From contig NZ_JNWK01000036.1 in the NCBI RefSeq assembly GCF_000716445.1, positions 22,835 through 86,834 on the forward strand: a stretch of DNA of 64,000 bases, given 5' to 3'. Shown here piece by piece: positions 1-9,247 of this stretch. Below the pieces are notes generated by a model. That model did not search any database and had not been told where the DNA came from. It saw only the letters and a list, made by a program, of their open reading frames with translations. This DNA is from Streptomyces wedmorensis. Lineage in GTDB: Bacteria; Actinomycetota; Actinomycetes; Streptomycetales; Streptomycetaceae. Made by a program: the position numbers and the translations under genes. How positions within the stretch are numbered: position 1 is the first letter of the stretch; every line of letters starts with the position of its first letter.

Positions 1-722
1 TCAGCGGTGACACGGAGGGTGAGGCGTTCGCCCTTCTTCAACTCGATGCGGGAGAGGGGTGGTTCGACGGTCTTCCCGGTGATGGTGAGGGTGACCGTCC
101 GGCCGGCGTCGGCCGGTGGTGGGCTCGTCGGTACCGGGGCGACGGAGGCACCGGGCGTGGCGGGCGTGGCGGGGGCGCCGGGGGTTGCGGAGGCGCCGGG
201 AGCGGGGGATGTGGCGGGGGTGCCGGGGGTGCCGTCCAGGCGCACGGTGGTCTGGACGGGGCTTCCGGAGACGGCCCAGACCGTGTGGTCGTCCGCGTGG
301 AGCCGGACGGTCAGGGTGTGGGCGCCGGGAGGCACGTACCCCCAAGGGCCGTACATGCGGGCGGTCTCCCGGCCGTCGACGAGGAGGCGGGCGTGCCCCC
401 GGCCCGGGAGGGCCGCGCCGCCGGTGCTCTCGGGGGTGAAGCGGAACCTCTCCACGGCGAGGTGGACGTTCCAGCCGCCCTCCGGGTCGGGGCGCGCTTC
501 GGCCCTGACGGTGGGGGCGTCCGCCGCGGGGAGCTCCCTGAGCCGGTGGCCCGTCTCGTCCCGGGCCGGGAGCAGCGTGCCACTGCTCCCGGTGGCCTCC
601 TGGTGAGTGGTGCCCGGCTTGTGGTGGGTGGTGGCCCGGCCGCCGCAGCCCGTGAGGGTCAGCGCGGCGGCCAGGACGACCGTGAGCGAAAGGAGGGGCG
701 TCACCCCAGGCGGCCGCGTCAC
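1..722 (-). CDS. lipoprotein, C-terminus cut by window edge
   Basis: Exported lipoprotein of unknown function. I place the start at the GTG at 722 because it overlaps the stop of the upstream gene as GTGA, implying translational coupling. The N-terminus is a type II signal peptide with a hydrophobic stretch and lipobox LTGC (Cys26). The middle has a compact beta-type domain around the motif [12 protein letters not shown], a pattern I associate with periplasmic metal-chaperone-like lipoproteins. A Pro/Ala/Thr/Gly linker follows (about residues 150-190), then the beginning of a second beta domain ([14 protein letters not shown]) that resembles the first strands of a cupredoxin. The frame is still open at base 1, so the end is not seen. 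A metal-related role is inference. Confidence 0.75.
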   Translation of the reverse strand, partial: MTRPPGVTPLLSLTVVLAAALTLTGCGGRATTHHKPGTTHQEATGSSGTLLPARDETGHRLRELPAADAPTVRAEARPDPEGGWNVHLAVERFRFTPESTGGAALPGRGHARLLVDGRETARMYGPWGYVPPGAHTLTVRLHADDHTVWAVSGSPVQTTVRLDGTPGTPATSPAPGASATPGAPATPATPGASVAPVPTSPPPADAGRTVTLTITGKTVEPPLSRIELKKGERLTLRVTA

Positions 723-2800
723 GCCGTACCGCCCGCGGGTCGGTCGACGGTGGGCTGGTCCGTGGGGTGGCCGGGGGCGGACTGGTCCGAGGGGCGAGGT
801 GGGCGGGCGCCGGAGGCTATGACGGCCCAGAGGACCCAGACGACGCCGAGGAGGAGGCGGAACCAGGCGGGGCTGAGGGGGATGCCGGGCACCATGAGGA
901 CGGCCTTGTCGAAGGCGTCGAGGAGGGTGACGGCGCCGAGGGTCAGGGTGGCCCAGGCGAGGACGGGGCGGGTGGGCCGCAGGGCGAGGCCGATGAGGGT
1001 CCACCAGACCCCGGTGAGCAGCAGCGCGAGGGCCGGCAGGGCGGTCGGGGTGAGGGCGAGGGTCGAGCCGGCGACGTCGAGGGCCAGGCCCGCGAGGCCG
1101 ATGAGGGTGGCCACGCCCGCGAGCCGGTTGCCGCGGAGCCGGCGCCACCACAGGGCGCAGCCGGCGAGGGCGAGGAGGAGCGCGCCGCCGAGGGCGAGCT
1201 GGGTCTCGACGCGCTGGAGGCCGCGGGCGCCGTACCAGTCGCAGCCGGCCGGGAGGCGGCGCGCTTGGACGTTGTAGTCGGCGCAGACGAGGAGCTGGGC
1301 GAGTTTGACGGGTTCGCCGATGAGCCGGTCGGTGTTGCCGGAGACGTCGCCGCGGCGGGTTCCGCAGCCGGGGAGGGCGCCGGGGGTGGTGGCACCGGCG
1401 TCGGACTGCCAGCAGTTTCCGCTGCCCTGGCCGTCCCACCAGACCTCGGTGCGGTTGGGGTGGGCGTTGCCGGCCTTGTCGACGCCGAGGTGGTTGCCGG
1501 CGTAGCGGTTGTGGTGGGAGGTGTCGGTCTGCTTGCCCCAGGCGGACTCGCCGCGGATGAAGGCGGGGACGGCGCTGAGGAAGAACGCGGCGCGCTGGTG
1601 GCCGTAGATCCAGTTGTCCTCGTAGAGGTTCCAGTTGCCGCCGGCGGTGATGATGCCGGTGCCGGGCGGCATGGAGATCTGGGGGCAGACGACGCCCTGT
1701 TCGTAGCCGCGGTCGACGGGCGGCTTGGCGCAGGTGCCGTCGGCGACGTGCGGGTAGTAGTTCTGGTTGTTGTCGTGGATCAGGTTGCGTTCGAAGCGGG
1801 CGTGGTTCTGGGGCAGTCCGGGGTGGCCGGGGAAGGCGGAGTCCATGGAGGCGCCGCCCATGTTGTGGTCGAGCTCGTTGTCGTGGACCCAGACGGAGTC
1901 GCCGGCGGTGCCGGAGTAGCCGACCATGTTGTGGTGGCTGCGGCAGCCGGTGATCTCGATGGCGTAGCGGGGGACGTCGTAGCCGTAGCCGTCGTTGATG
2001 TTCGAGGCCGAGCCGGGGTAGATGCCGGAGTCGCCGTTCCCGTAGGACTCGCAGTTCTTGTAGAGGCCGTGGTCGGAGGCGAAGGTGAGGAAGCCGTACT
2101 CGTCGTTCCAGCGGGTGAGGACGTCGTCGATGACGAAGCCGTCGGCGGCGAGGACGTACAGCGAGTTGAAGGTGGTGCGCTGGGCGGTGAAGTTGCGGAA
2201 GTAGATGCCGTCGGAGCCGTCCGCCCTGAGGGCGTTGAGCTTCTGGTACTTGGCGTCGATGACGACGTCGAGGCGGGAGGCGCCGGTGCCTTCGATCTGG
2301 AGGTTCTTCTTGCCGAGGATGGCGACGAGGTTCTGGTTGTGGGGGCAGCTCAGCTGCTGCTCGTAGCTGAGGATCTGGTAGCCGAGCGAGGACTTGGGGG
2401 CCTTGAGCCTGGCGCACTCTCCGGTGGGCTGCGGCAGGGAGGGCTCCTCCTCGTACAGGCCGGGGAGGATCGCGATGGTCATTCCCGGCCTGTCGACGGC
2501 GTCGACGGCCTGCTGGAGGTGGCGGTATCCGCCGCGCGCGCAGCGTTCGTGGAGGGCGAGGTTGCGGGTCTTGAGGGCGGCGGGGAAGCCTGCGACGCGG
2601 CGCTCGAAGTCGGCGCGGTCGGTCTTGCAGACGAGGAGGTCGGGTTCGCCCGTGCGGAGCTTCGGCACGCTGCCGGAGCCGTCGGGCAGGGTGACGGGCC
2701 GCTCCTCGTGGGCCTGGGCCCCGGGTGCGGTGAGCAGGGCCGCGGCGAGCGCCGCGAGCACGACCGAGAGCGCGAGGACGAGTCTTCGGGTCCAGGACAT
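719..2800 (-). CDS. secreted right-handed beta-helix protein with C-terminal membrane helices
   Basis: 693 aa. Starts at the ATG whose first residues [12 protein letters not shown] open a clear signal peptide ending near GAQA/HEE; 47 in-frame codons upstream do not look like protein. The body (about residues 60-500) is rich in short repeated Asn/Gly/Asp turns (for example [15 protein letters not shown]), typical of NosD/pectate-lyase-like parallel beta-helices. The last 170 residues hold four or five hydrophobic helices, so the helix domain should sit outside the membrane. It is coupled by a GTGA overlap to the downstream lipoprotein, suggesting the two act together at the cell surface. No catalytic motif is recognisable, so substrate (polysaccharide or other) is unknown. 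Confidence 0.8.
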   Translation of the reverse strand: MSWTRRLVLALSVVLAALAAALLTAPGAQAHEERPVTLPDGSGSVPKLRTGEPDLLVCKTDRADFERRVAGFPAALKTRNLALHERCARGGYRHLQQAVDAVDRPGMTIAILPGLYEEEPSLPQPTGECARLKAPKSSLGYQILSYEQQLSCPHNQNLVAILGKKNLQIEGTGASRLDVVIDAKYQKLNALRADGSDGIYFRNFTAQRTTFNSLYVLAADGFVIDDVLTRWNDEYGFLTFASDHGLYKNCESYGNGDSGIYPGSASNINDGYGYDVPRYAIEITGCRSHHNMVGYSGTAGDSVWVHDNELDHNMGGASMDSAFPGHPGLPQNHARFERNLIHDNNQNYYPHVADGTCAKPPVDRGYEQGVVCPQISMPPGTGIITAGGNWNLYEDNWIYGHQRAAFFLSAVPAFIRGESAWGKQTDTSHHNRYAGNHLGVDKAGNAHPNRTEVWWDGQGSGNCWQSDAGATTPGALPGCGTRRGDVSGNTDRLIGEPVKLAQLLVCADYNVQARRLPAGCDWYGARGLQRVETQLALGGALLLALAGCALWWRRLRGNRLAGVATLIGLAGLALDVAGSTLALTPTALPALALLLTGVWWTLIGLALRPTRPVLAWATLTLGAVTLLDAFDKAVLMVPGIPLSPAWFRLLLGVVWVLWAVIASGARPPRPSDQSAPGHPTDQPTVDRPAGGTA

Positions 2801-2905
2801 GCGCGTGAGAGTAGAGCATTGTTCATCTTTTCTGACCCCCTCGTGCACGGACTCGTGCCGGGCACCGCGAAAGCGGGGAGGGATCATGCCGGGGCCCGTG
2901 CCCCG

Positions 2906-2949
2906 TTGACGGGAGGCGCGCGGAATCCTACGGTCATCCATAGGATTCC
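2906..2949 (+). promoter_or_regulatory. hmgA promoter with 9-bp inverted-repeat operator
   Basis: A -35-like TTGACG (2906-2911) is followed after 17 bp by TACGGT (2929-2934). A perfect inverted repeat, GGAATCCTA (2922-2930) and TAGGATTCC (2941-2949) with a 10-bp spacer, straddles the -10 and the predicted transcription start. A protein bound here would block transcription of hmgA. The GntR regulator downstream of hmgA is the nearest candidate ligand, by inference only. Confidence 0.55.
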
Positions 2950-2989
2950 CTTGCGGCCTCGGAACAGGGGCTCAGGACAGGAGCGGGCG

Positions 2990-4303
2990 ATGACCACGGA
3001 GCAGGCCAGGAAAACGGCCGAGGCGCTCACCTACAGCACCGGTTTCGGCAACGAGCACAGCTCGGAGGCGGTCCCCGGGGCTCTGCCGGACGGCCGCAAC
3101 TCGCCGCAGCGCGCACCCCTCGGCCTCTACGCCGAGCAGCTCAGCGGCAGCGCCTTCACCGAGCCGCGGTCCCACAACCGCCGCTCCTGGCTCTACCGGA
3201 TCCGCCCGTCGGCGGCGCACCCGCCGTTCACCCGGACCGACAACGGTGCACTGCGCGGCGCCCCCTTCACCGAGACCGTGCCCGACCCCAACCGGCTCCG
3301 CTGGAACCCGCTGCCCGACCCGGCCCCCGGCACCGACTGGCTGGCCGGCCTGTGGACCCTCGGCGGCAACGGCGACGCGGCCCAGCGGACCGGCATGGCC
3401 GTGCACCTCTACCACGCCAACGCGTCCATGGAGCGGGTCTTCGGCGACGCGGACGGCGAGCTGCTGATCGTCCCGGAGCGCGGCGGCCTGCTGCTCCGCA
3501 CCGAGCTGGGCCTGCTCGCCGCGCACCCGGGCGAGGTCGCGCTGATCCCCCGCGGGGTCCGGTTCCGCGTCGAGCTGCTCGACGAGACCGCCCGCGGCTA
3601 CGTCTGCGAGAACTACGGCGCCCCCTTCCAGCTCCCCGACCTCGGCCCGATCGGCGCCAACGGCCTGGCCAACGCCCGCGACTTCCGGGCCCCCGTCGCC
3701 GCGTACGAGGACGTCGAGGGTCCGGTCGAGGTGGTCAACAAGTACTGCGGCAACCTCTGGTCGGCGACGTACGGCCACTCCCCGCTGGACGTCGTCGCCT
3801 GGCACGGCAACCACACCCCGTACGTCTACGACCTGCGCCGCTTCAACGTCATCGGGACGATCTCGTACGACCACCCCGACCCGTCGATCTTCACGGTCCT
3901 CACCTCGCCCTCCGACACCCCGGGGCTCGCGGGCGTGGACTTCGTGGTCTTCGCCCCGCGCTGGCTGGTCGGCGAGGACACGTTCCGCCCGCCGTACTTC
4001 CACCGCAACGTGATGAGCGAGTACATGGGCCTGATCGAGGGCGCCTACGACGCCAAGGCGGAGGGCTTCGTGCCGGGCGGCGGCTCGCTGCACAACATGA
4101 TGTCCGCGCACGGCCCCGACCGGGAGACCTTCGACAAGGCCAGCGCCGCCGAGCTGAAGCCGCAGAAGATCGACGACGGCCTCGCGTTCATGTTCGAGAC
4201 CCGCTGGCCGATGACCGCGACCTCGCAGGCCGCGGACGCCGACCACCTGCAGAAGGGATACGACGACGTATGGCAGGGTCTGGAGCGCCACTTCCGGCCG
4301 TAA
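2990..4303 (+). CDS. hmgA: homogentisate 1,2-dioxygenase
   Basis: 437 aa, the normal size for the family. It opens the ring of homogentisate to maleylacetoacetate in tyrosine/phenylalanine breakdown, using non-haem Fe(II). The signature N-terminus [12 protein letters not shown] and the segment [11 protein letters not shown] are present. The iron ligands map to His338, Glu344 and His374, with the same 6 and 36 residue spacing as the human enzyme (His335, Glu341, His371); [11 protein letters not shown] is the active-site loop. An AGGAG sits just before the ATG. Read-through from a much longer upstream open frame is antisense to the beta-helix gene and not real. The gene is followed after 40 bp by a GntR regulator. 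The next two pathway enzymes are not in the window. Confidence 0.97.
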   Translation: MTTEQARKTAEALTYSTGFGNEHSSEAVPGALPDGRNSPQRAPLGLYAEQLSGSAFTEPRSHNRRSWLYRIRPSAAHPPFTRTDNGALRGAPFTETVPDPNRLRWNPLPDPAPGTDWLAGLWTLGGNGDAAQRTGMAVHLYHANASMERVFGDADGELLIVPERGGLLLRTELGLLAAHPGEVALIPRGVRFRVELLDETARGYVCENYGAPFQLPDLGPIGANGLANARDFRAPVAAYEDVEGPVEVVNKYCGNLWSATYGHSPLDVVAWHGNHTPYVYDLRRFNVIGTISYDHPDPSIFTVLTSPSDTPGLAGVDFVVFAPRWLVGEDTFRPPYFHRNVMSEYMGLIEGAYDAKAEGFVPGGGSLHNMMSAHGPDRETFDKASAAELKPQKIDDGLAFMFETRWPMTATSQAADADHLQKGYDDVWQGLERHFRP

Positions 4304-4343
4304 TGTCTCGGTCGTAAGCCCGTAGCCTTCGTACGGAGAACCC

Positions 4344-5093
4344 GTGACCGCCTTCGCACCCGACTCGCTGGTCCTGAACCGCAAGCTGCCGCTCTGGTAT
4401 CAGGTCTCGCAGTCGCTGCGCGCCTCGATACTGGGCCGCACGCCCGACGCCTCGCTGCGGCTGCCCACCGAGGAGCAGCTCGCCGCCCACTACGGCGTGA
4501 GCGTGCTCACCATGCGCCAGGCCCTCAAGGAGCTGGAGGAGGAGGGTCTGATCAGCCGGCACCGGCGGCGCGGCACGTTCATCGAGCCGGGTGCCCGGCG
4601 GTCCACCCCGCGCCGGCTGCTGGGCTCGATCGACACGATCGTGGCCCAGCAGTCGGGCGAGCGGACGACGGTCCTCGGGCACGGCCCCGAACCGGTGCCG
4701 GGCGAGCTCGCCGAGTACTTCCCGGACGTGCCGGAGGTCGTGGCGTACCGGCGGCTGCGCCGCGACGGGGAGAGCGACGAGCCCACCAACTGGGCGGAGA
4801 ACGCGGTGCTCCCGGAGCTCGCCGCCGCGATCGACCCGGCCGATCTGGTCCGCTGGCCGATGACGAAGGTGCTGCGCGACGTCGTCGGGGTGCGGATCAG
4901 CCGCATCACGGACACGGTCGAGGCGCGCCTCGCCGACCCGGAGACGGCGGGCCTCCTCCAGGTCCCGCTGCTCTCCCCGATCCTCCACTACACCGGCGTG
5001 ACCTACGACGAGGACGGCAGGGTCGTCGACGTGGCCCGCATCCGCTACCGCGGCGACCGCTTCTCCTTCACGGTCACCGTGGGGGCACAGTGA
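4344..5093 (+). CDS. GntR-family (HutC/UTRA) transcriptional regulator
   Basis: 249 aa. The N-terminal winged helix (residues about 12-78) has the GntR pattern LPTEEQLAAHYGVSVLTMRQ. The C-terminal about 150 residues form a UTRA ligand-binding domain typical of the HutC subfamily. GTG start with GGAG seven bases upstream. It lies 40 bp after hmgA on the same strand, so it is probably co-transcribed and may be the repressor of hmgA, sensing homogentisate or a related aromatic; that role is inferred from position only. Confidence 0.88.
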   Translation: MTAFAPDSLVLNRKLPLWYQVSQSLRASILGRTPDASLRLPTEEQLAAHYGVSVLTMRQALKELEEEGLISRHRRRGTFIEPGARRSTPRRLLGSIDTIVAQQSGERTTVLGHGPEPVPGELAEYFPDVPEVVAYRRLRRDGESDEPTNWAENAVLPELAAAIDPADLVRWPMTKVLRDVVGVRISRITDTVEARLADPETAGLLQVPLLSPILHYTGVTYDEDGRVVDVARIRYRGDRFSFTVTVGAQ

Positions 5094-5142
5094 CGACGGC
5101 AGCGCCGTGACGGTGTGAGCGCATTGACGATGCGCGCGATGA

Positions 5143-5196
5143 CGGTCGAAACGCCCTGCACGATCGAAGCGCTCTGCATGGTCGAAACGCCCTGCA
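5143..5196. repeat. three tandem 18-bp repeats
   Basis: Three head-to-tail copies of an 18-bp unit (5143-5160, 5161-5178, 5179-5196), core GGTCGAAACGCCCTGCA; the middle copy differs at four or five positions. They are flanked by a looser pair of about 25-bp direct repeats (near 5091-5115 and 5249-5273, about four mismatches). The whole 5094-5300 gap between the GntR gene and the ISP-type gene is made of these short repeats. Function unknown; could be slippage DNA or clustered protein-binding sites. Confidence 0.8.
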
Positions 5197-5306
5197 CGTG
5201 CGCGCGTCGTGACGGTGCGCACGTGCCCGTGACGCCGGCGGCGCGGTGACGAAGGCAGCACGCTGACGGTGGAAGCCCACGGACGGCCGTCGTTAGCATG
5301 CGGGGC

Positions 5307-6623
5307 GTGACGGAAGATGTACGTCTCGACGAGCCGCCCCTCCTCGACGAGCTGATGCCGTGGTCCGTGGCCCCGCTGCGGTTCGGGCGGTCATGGATCG
5401 TCGCCCCCGACGCCCGCACCCTGCGCGCCCGCTGGGACCGGCTGACGGCGGCCGAGGGTGCCGAGCGGGAGGCGCTGTTCCGGCCGAGCCGGGCGCGTAC
5501 GCCGGTGAGCGCGGTGGCCGCGCTGCCCGGGCAGCGGACCGGCACCGTGCGGTTCGCCCGCGAGGCCGGCCCGTGCCCGGCGCCGGTGCGGATCGCGCAC
5601 GGGCCGTTCGACGAGCAGTGGCTGCTGCCCGACCACCGTCTGATCGACACCGCCCGGCCGGAACTGTGGCGGGTGGTCGGCGGACCACAGCTCTTCGCCG
5701 TCGAGCAGGGATACGTGCCCGGGGCCGTCGGCCCCGCGATCCTGGTGACCGCCGCGCTCCCCGAGGGCCGTTCCCCCGCGGGCCGCCCCGGGCGCATCAG
5801 GCCGCTGTTCCGCCGCCCCGGCGGCCACGAGCCCAATCTCGCCCCGGGCCTCCTCGCCTTCCTCGGGGAGCGGTACGGGCACGAGGTCGACGCGCGGGAG
5901 TGGCTGGCGTGGACGGTGGCGGCGGCGCTCCCCTCCCCCGCCGGGTGCCGGGTGCCGCTGCCGGAGGACCCGGAGGTGTGGGCGGCGGGCGTGGCCCTCG
6001 GCCGTGAGCTCGTCGACGTACAGACGCGCGGGGCCCTCAGCGGGACGAAGCCGCGGCTCCCGGGCGGCCGACGGCCCTATGTGCGGGCGGCGGTGCCGTC
6101 CCGGCCGGCCACGATCGCGTACGACCCCCGGGACGAGGTCCTCGACCTCGACGGCGGCCGGATCTCCCCGGTGCCGGCCGAGGCCTGGAACTACCAGGTC
6201 GGCGGCGTGCGGGTCCTGGAGCAGTGGTTCGCGCACCGGACCGCTCCGGCGGAGCCGGGATCCCTGGAGGCGATCGGGCCGGGCGGCTGGCCGCAGGAGT
6301 GGACCTCGGAACTCCTCGACCTGATCACCGTGCTGGCGCTGCTCGGGACCCACGAGCCGGAACGGTCGGCCCTGGCCGAGCGCACGGCACCGCCCGCCGA
6401 AGGAACAGGGACCACGGGAACCACCGAAGACGCAGGAACCACCGAAGCTCCCGGACCCACCGGACCCACTCGAACGGCACCGACGGCACCGGCCCCCCGA
6501 AGCATCGGAGCGGCGGTCCTCCGCGCCGCCGGGGTCCTGCCGCCGCCGGACCGCGCCCGCCGCCCGGCGTCCGTGCTGGACCACCAGGAGGAGGGTCCGG
6601 AGGGGCAGTTCATGCTCCTGTGA
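5307..6623 (+). CDS. type ISP restriction/modification-like protein (C-terminal specificity domain only)
   Basis: 438 aa. Resembles the Streptomyces proteins labelled type ISP restriction/modification enzyme, which carry only the C-terminal target-recognition region of ISP enzymes. Features seen: LLDELMPWSVAPLRFGRSW at the start, FDEQWLLPDHRL and EPNLAPGLLAFL in the middle, and WNYQVGGVRVLEQWF near residue 295. There are no methyltransferase (DPPY/NPPY, FxGxG) or helicase motifs, so it cannot modify DNA alone. Residues about 360-415 are a low-complexity Thr/Pro/Gly insert. A TAGCAT hexamer at 5294-5299 lies seven bases before the GTG at 5307, so translation is probably leaderless from there rather than from the ATG at 5298. 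Its 3' end overlaps the convergent TetR gene by 14 bp. Confidence 0.7.
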   Translation: MTEDVRLDEPPLLDELMPWSVAPLRFGRSWIVAPDARTLRARWDRLTAAEGAEREALFRPSRARTPVSAVAALPGQRTGTVRFAREAGPCPAPVRIAHGPFDEQWLLPDHRLIDTARPELWRVVGGPQLFAVEQGYVPGAVGPAILVTAALPEGRSPAGRPGRIRPLFRRPGGHEPNLAPGLLAFLGERYGHEVDAREWLAWTVAAALPSPAGCRVPLPEDPEVWAAGVALGRELVDVQTRGALSGTKPRLPGGRRPYVRAAVPSRPATIAYDPRDEVLDLDGGRISPVPAEAWNYQVGGVRVLEQWFAHRTAPAEPGSLEAIGPGGWPQEWTSELLDLITVLALLGTHEPERSALAERTAPPAEGTGTTGTTEDAGTTEAPGPTGPTRTAPTAPAPRSIGAAVLRAAGVLPPPDRARRPASVLDHQEEGPEGQFMLL

Positions 6624-7353
6624 CGCGCGCTGCCTCGGCCGGCGGCGCGAAGGACTCCAGGAGGCGGGCGATGGTCATCGCGAAGATCTCCTCCGCGTCG
6701 ACGGGGGCCGCGGGGGCCTCGGCGAGCAGCCCGGCGAGGTGCGGGTAGCGTCCGCTCGCCACCTGCCCCATGAGGTAGGCGCCGCGTACCGCCTGCTCCT
6801 CCGCCTCGGACCAGGGCAGTCCGCGGGCCCGCTCGGCGACGGCCTGTTCGTTGGCGACGGTCGCCATGACCGTGCCGTTGACCATGGCGATCAGCTGCAT
6901 CTTCAGTCCGGCGGGCACGTCCAGGGGCGTGAGGCAGCCCAGGCACCATTCCAGGAAGCGCAGGGCGTTGGGGCTGAGGCCGTAGGCGGTGGTCATCACC
7001 CGGGGCAGCCAGGGGTGTCGGTACATGAGGGCGCGGCTCTGGTAGGCGATCGCGGTCATGTCGGCGCGCCAGTCGCCGCTGGGCTCCTCGGGAAGCTCGT
7101 ACTCGCCGCTGACCGCGTCGACCATCAGCTCGTACAGGTCCTCCTTGCGGGGGACGTAGTTGTAGAGCGACATGGTGCCGCAGCCGATCTCGGCGGCGAC
7201 GCGGCGCATGGAGACGGCGTCGATGCCGTCGGCGTCGGCGATGCGGACGGCCGCGTCCACGACGTCACGCCGGCTGTACGCCGGTCTGGGGCCGCGGCCC
7301 GTGCGCTCGGGGCGCGCCCAGATCACTTCCGGTTCGGCCGCTCGGCCCGCCAT
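6610..7353 (-). CDS. TetR/AcrR-family repressor
   Basis: 247 aa. The N-terminal helix-turn-helix is seen at about residues 26-70 (VSMRRVAAEIGCGTMSLYNY), with the typical TetR layout; the C-terminal half is a long helical ligand-binding domain of the TetR_C (tetracycline-repressor-like) type. ATG start with GAGG nine bases upstream. It is divergent from the DrrAB-like exporter, and the 63-bp gap plus the exporter start contains two copies of a 17-bp palindrome, so it very likely represses the exporter and binds an exported drug or metabolite. Confidence 0.92.
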   Translation of the reverse strand: MAGRAAEPEVIWARPERTGRGPRPAYSRRDVVDAAVRIADADGIDAVSMRRVAAEIGCGTMSLYNYVPRKEDLYELMVDAVSGEYELPEEPSGDWRADMTAIAYQSRALMYRHPWLPRVMTTAYGLSPNALRFLEWCLGCLTPLDVPAGLKMQLIAMVNGTVMATVANEQAVAERARGLPWSEAEEQAVRGAYLMGQVASGRYPHLAGLLAEAPAAPVDAEEIFAMTIARLLESFAPPAEAARVTGA

Positions 7354-7381
7354 GGATCATCACCTCGCCCTCCATCGTAGT

Positions 7382-7441
7382 TACGTACACCGTACGTAGT
7401 GGGGTATGGTCGCGCCATGACGACTACGTACGCTGTACTTA
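7382..7441 (+). promoter_or_regulatory. exporter promoter with two TetR-type operators
   Basis: Operator 1 (7382-7398) is TACGTAC-ACC-GTACGTA, a perfect 7-bp inverted repeat. Operator 2 (7425-7441) is TACGTAC-GCT-GTACTTA, the same with one mismatch, placed inside the first codons of the exporter gene. The starts are 43 bp apart, about four helical turns. A TATGGT hexamer (7405-7410) six bases before the ATG marks a leaderless promoter, so the operators cover the -35 region and about +9 to +25. Confidence 0.75.
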
Positions 7442-8355
7442 GTGAAGGCCTGCGGAAGCGATACGGCGACGTCCACGCCCTCCGCGGCCTCGACCTCGCC
7501 GTCCCCGAGGGAACGGTCTGTGGCGTCCTCGGCCCCAACGGCGCCGGCAAGACGACCGCCGTCCGCGTCCTCACCACCCTGGTCACGCCCGACGCGGGCA
7601 GCGCGCTGGTCGCCGGCCACGACGTGGTCCGCGACCCGGCGGGAGTACGGAAGCGGATCGCGGTCACCGGGCAGTACGCCTCCGTCGACGGCGACCTCAC
7701 CGGCGCCGAGAACCTGCGCCTCTTCGCGAAGCTGCTGCGCGCCCCGCGCTCCCGCGCCGACGAGCTCCTGGAGAGGTTCGGCCTGACCGCCGCCGCCGGG
7801 CGGCCCGCCCGGACCTACTCCGGCGGCATGCGGCGCCGCCTCGACCTCGCCGCCAGCCTGCTGGTGCCGCCGCGGGTGCTCTTCCTCGACGAGCCCACGA
7901 CCGGTCTCGACCCGCACAGCCGGAACGGGATCTGGGACGCCGTAAGGGAGTTGGCGTCCCAGGGCACCACCGTGCTGCTGACCACGCAGTATCTGGAGGA
8001 GGCCGACCAGCTCGCCGACGACATCGTGCTGATCGACGAAGGGCGTGCCGCACAGCGCGGCACACCGGCCGAACTCAAGGCGCTCGTCGGCAGCTACGCC
8101 GAGGTGGTCGTCGCCGACCCGTCGTCCCTCGAAGCGGCCGCGGCCGTCCTCGACCGGCTGACCGGCTCGGCTCCGGCCCTGGACGCCGGGCGGCGCGCGG
8201 TCGGCGCGGTCACCACGGACACCACGCTCACCCTCCCCCGCATCGTCCGCGCGGTCGACGCGGCCGGGGTCCACATCATCGACGCCTCACTGCGTCCGCC
8301 CACCCTCGACGAGGTGTTCCTGCGCCTCACCGACCGGAAGGAGCTCGTCGCGTGA
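7417..8355 (+). CDS. DrrA-like drug-export ABC transporter ATP-binding protein
   Basis: 312 aa. ATPase subunit of an ABC-2 exporter of the daunorubicin-resistance (DrrA) type. Walker A GPNGAGKTT is at residues 39-47, the signature TYSGGMRRRLDLAASL follows, and Walker B is LFLDEPTTGLDP; the C-terminal extension after the NBD ends with LDEVFLRLTD, as in DrrA. I chose the ATG at 7417 over the GTG at 7399 because of the TATGGT hexamer six bases upstream (leaderless). It overlaps the permease gene as GTGA. Likely exported compound unknown; controlled by the divergent TetR protein. Confidence 0.93.
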   Translation: MTTTYAVLSEGLRKRYGDVHALRGLDLAVPEGTVCGVLGPNGAGKTTAVRVLTTLVTPDAGSALVAGHDVVRDPAGVRKRIAVTGQYASVDGDLTGAENLRLFAKLLRAPRSRADELLERFGLTAAAGRPARTYSGGMRRRLDLAASLLVPPRVLFLDEPTTGLDPHSRNGIWDAVRELASQGTTVLLTTQYLEEADQLADDIVLIDEGRAAQRGTPAELKALVGSYAEVVVADPSSLEAAAAVLDRLTGSAPALDAGRRAVGAVTTDTTLTLPRIVRAVDAAGVHIIDASLRPPTLDEVFLRLTDRKELVA

Positions 8356-9128
8356 ACGCCCTCGCCCACGACGGGACCGCCGTACTCGGCCGTCACCTCC
8401 AGCGGATCCGGCACGCGCCCGCGATCACCGTCATGACGCAGACGATGCCGATCGTCTTCCTGCTCTTCTTCGGGTACGTCTTCGGCAGCGCGCTCGCCAC
8501 GCCCGGCGAGGAGTACCGGGCCTTCCTGGTGCCCGGAATGCTGGTCGCGACGGCGGCGGGCGGCCTCATGACCGGCATGTTCCAGGCCGCTCAGGACTCC
8601 CACCGGGGCGTCATGGACCGCTTCCGCACCCTCCCCATCAGCCGGTCCGCCGTCCCGCTCGGACAGGCGCTGGCCGACCTGGTGGCGAGCGCGGTCGGCA
8701 CGGTCCCGCTGATCCTGGTGGGGCTCGCCATGGGCTGGCGGATCGAGGGCACGCCCCTCCGGGCCCTGGGCGCCTTCGGTCTGCTGCTCCTCTTCCGCTT
8801 CGCGACGACCTGGGTGGGCATCCTCCTCGGCCTGGCCTCGCGGAGCGAGGAGGCGGCCGGCCAGCTGGGCAGCGCGACCTTCATGCTGCCGCTGCTGTCG
8901 AACGCGTACATCCCGACCGGCGGCATGCCCGGCTGGCTGCGGACGCTCGCCGAGTGGAACCCGATCTCGGCCGTCACGACGGCGGTCCGCCACCTCTTCG
9001 GCAACGCGCCCGTCCCGGTGGACGCGGCCTGGCCGGTGGCCCACCCGGTCGCCGGGGCGCTGCTCTGGTCGGGGGGCCTCATCGCCGTCTTCGCCCCGCT
9101 CGCGGTCCGCAGGTACGCCCGCCGCTGA
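8352..9128 (+). CDS. DrrB-like ABC-2 exporter permease
   Basis: 258 aa, about six membrane helices, with the ABC-2 membrane domain pattern (VPGMLVATAAGGLMTGMFQ; LPLLSNAYIPTGGMPGWL). GTG start overlaps the ATPase stop by four bases, so the pair is translationally coupled and forms one exporter. Length and pairing are normal for the DrrAB family. Substrate not deducible. Confidence 0.92.
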   Translation: MNALAHDGTAVLGRHLQRIRHAPAITVMTQTMPIVFLLFFGYVFGSALATPGEEYRAFLVPGMLVATAAGGLMTGMFQAAQDSHRGVMDRFRTLPISRSAVPLGQALADLVASAVGTVPLILVGLAMGWRIEGTPLRALGAFGLLLLFRFATTWVGILLGLASRSEEAAGQLGSATFMLPLLSNAYIPTGGMPGWLRTLAEWNPISAVTTAVRHLFGNAPVPVDAAWPVAHPVAGALLWSGGLIAVFAPLAVRRYARR

Positions 9129-9247
9129 ACGCCGCGGGCGGGCACCGGCGTCCGTACCCCGTCCGCTCCCGTCCGTGCTCCGGACCGGCCCCGCGTGACG
9201 TGTCCCCTGATGACAAGAGCCTCGCCGGCAGGGTAGGCAGGGCTGTC

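Noticed and set aside
767..2989. Very long rightward open frame extending hmgA upstream
   Set aside because: It is antisense to the beta-helix gene, its translation is Gly/Val/Glu-rich low-complexity, and hmgA has a clear ribosome site and family start at 2990.
5143..5196. Tandem repeats as a CRISPR array
   Set aside because: The 18-bp units are directly adjacent without spacers and no cas gene is present.
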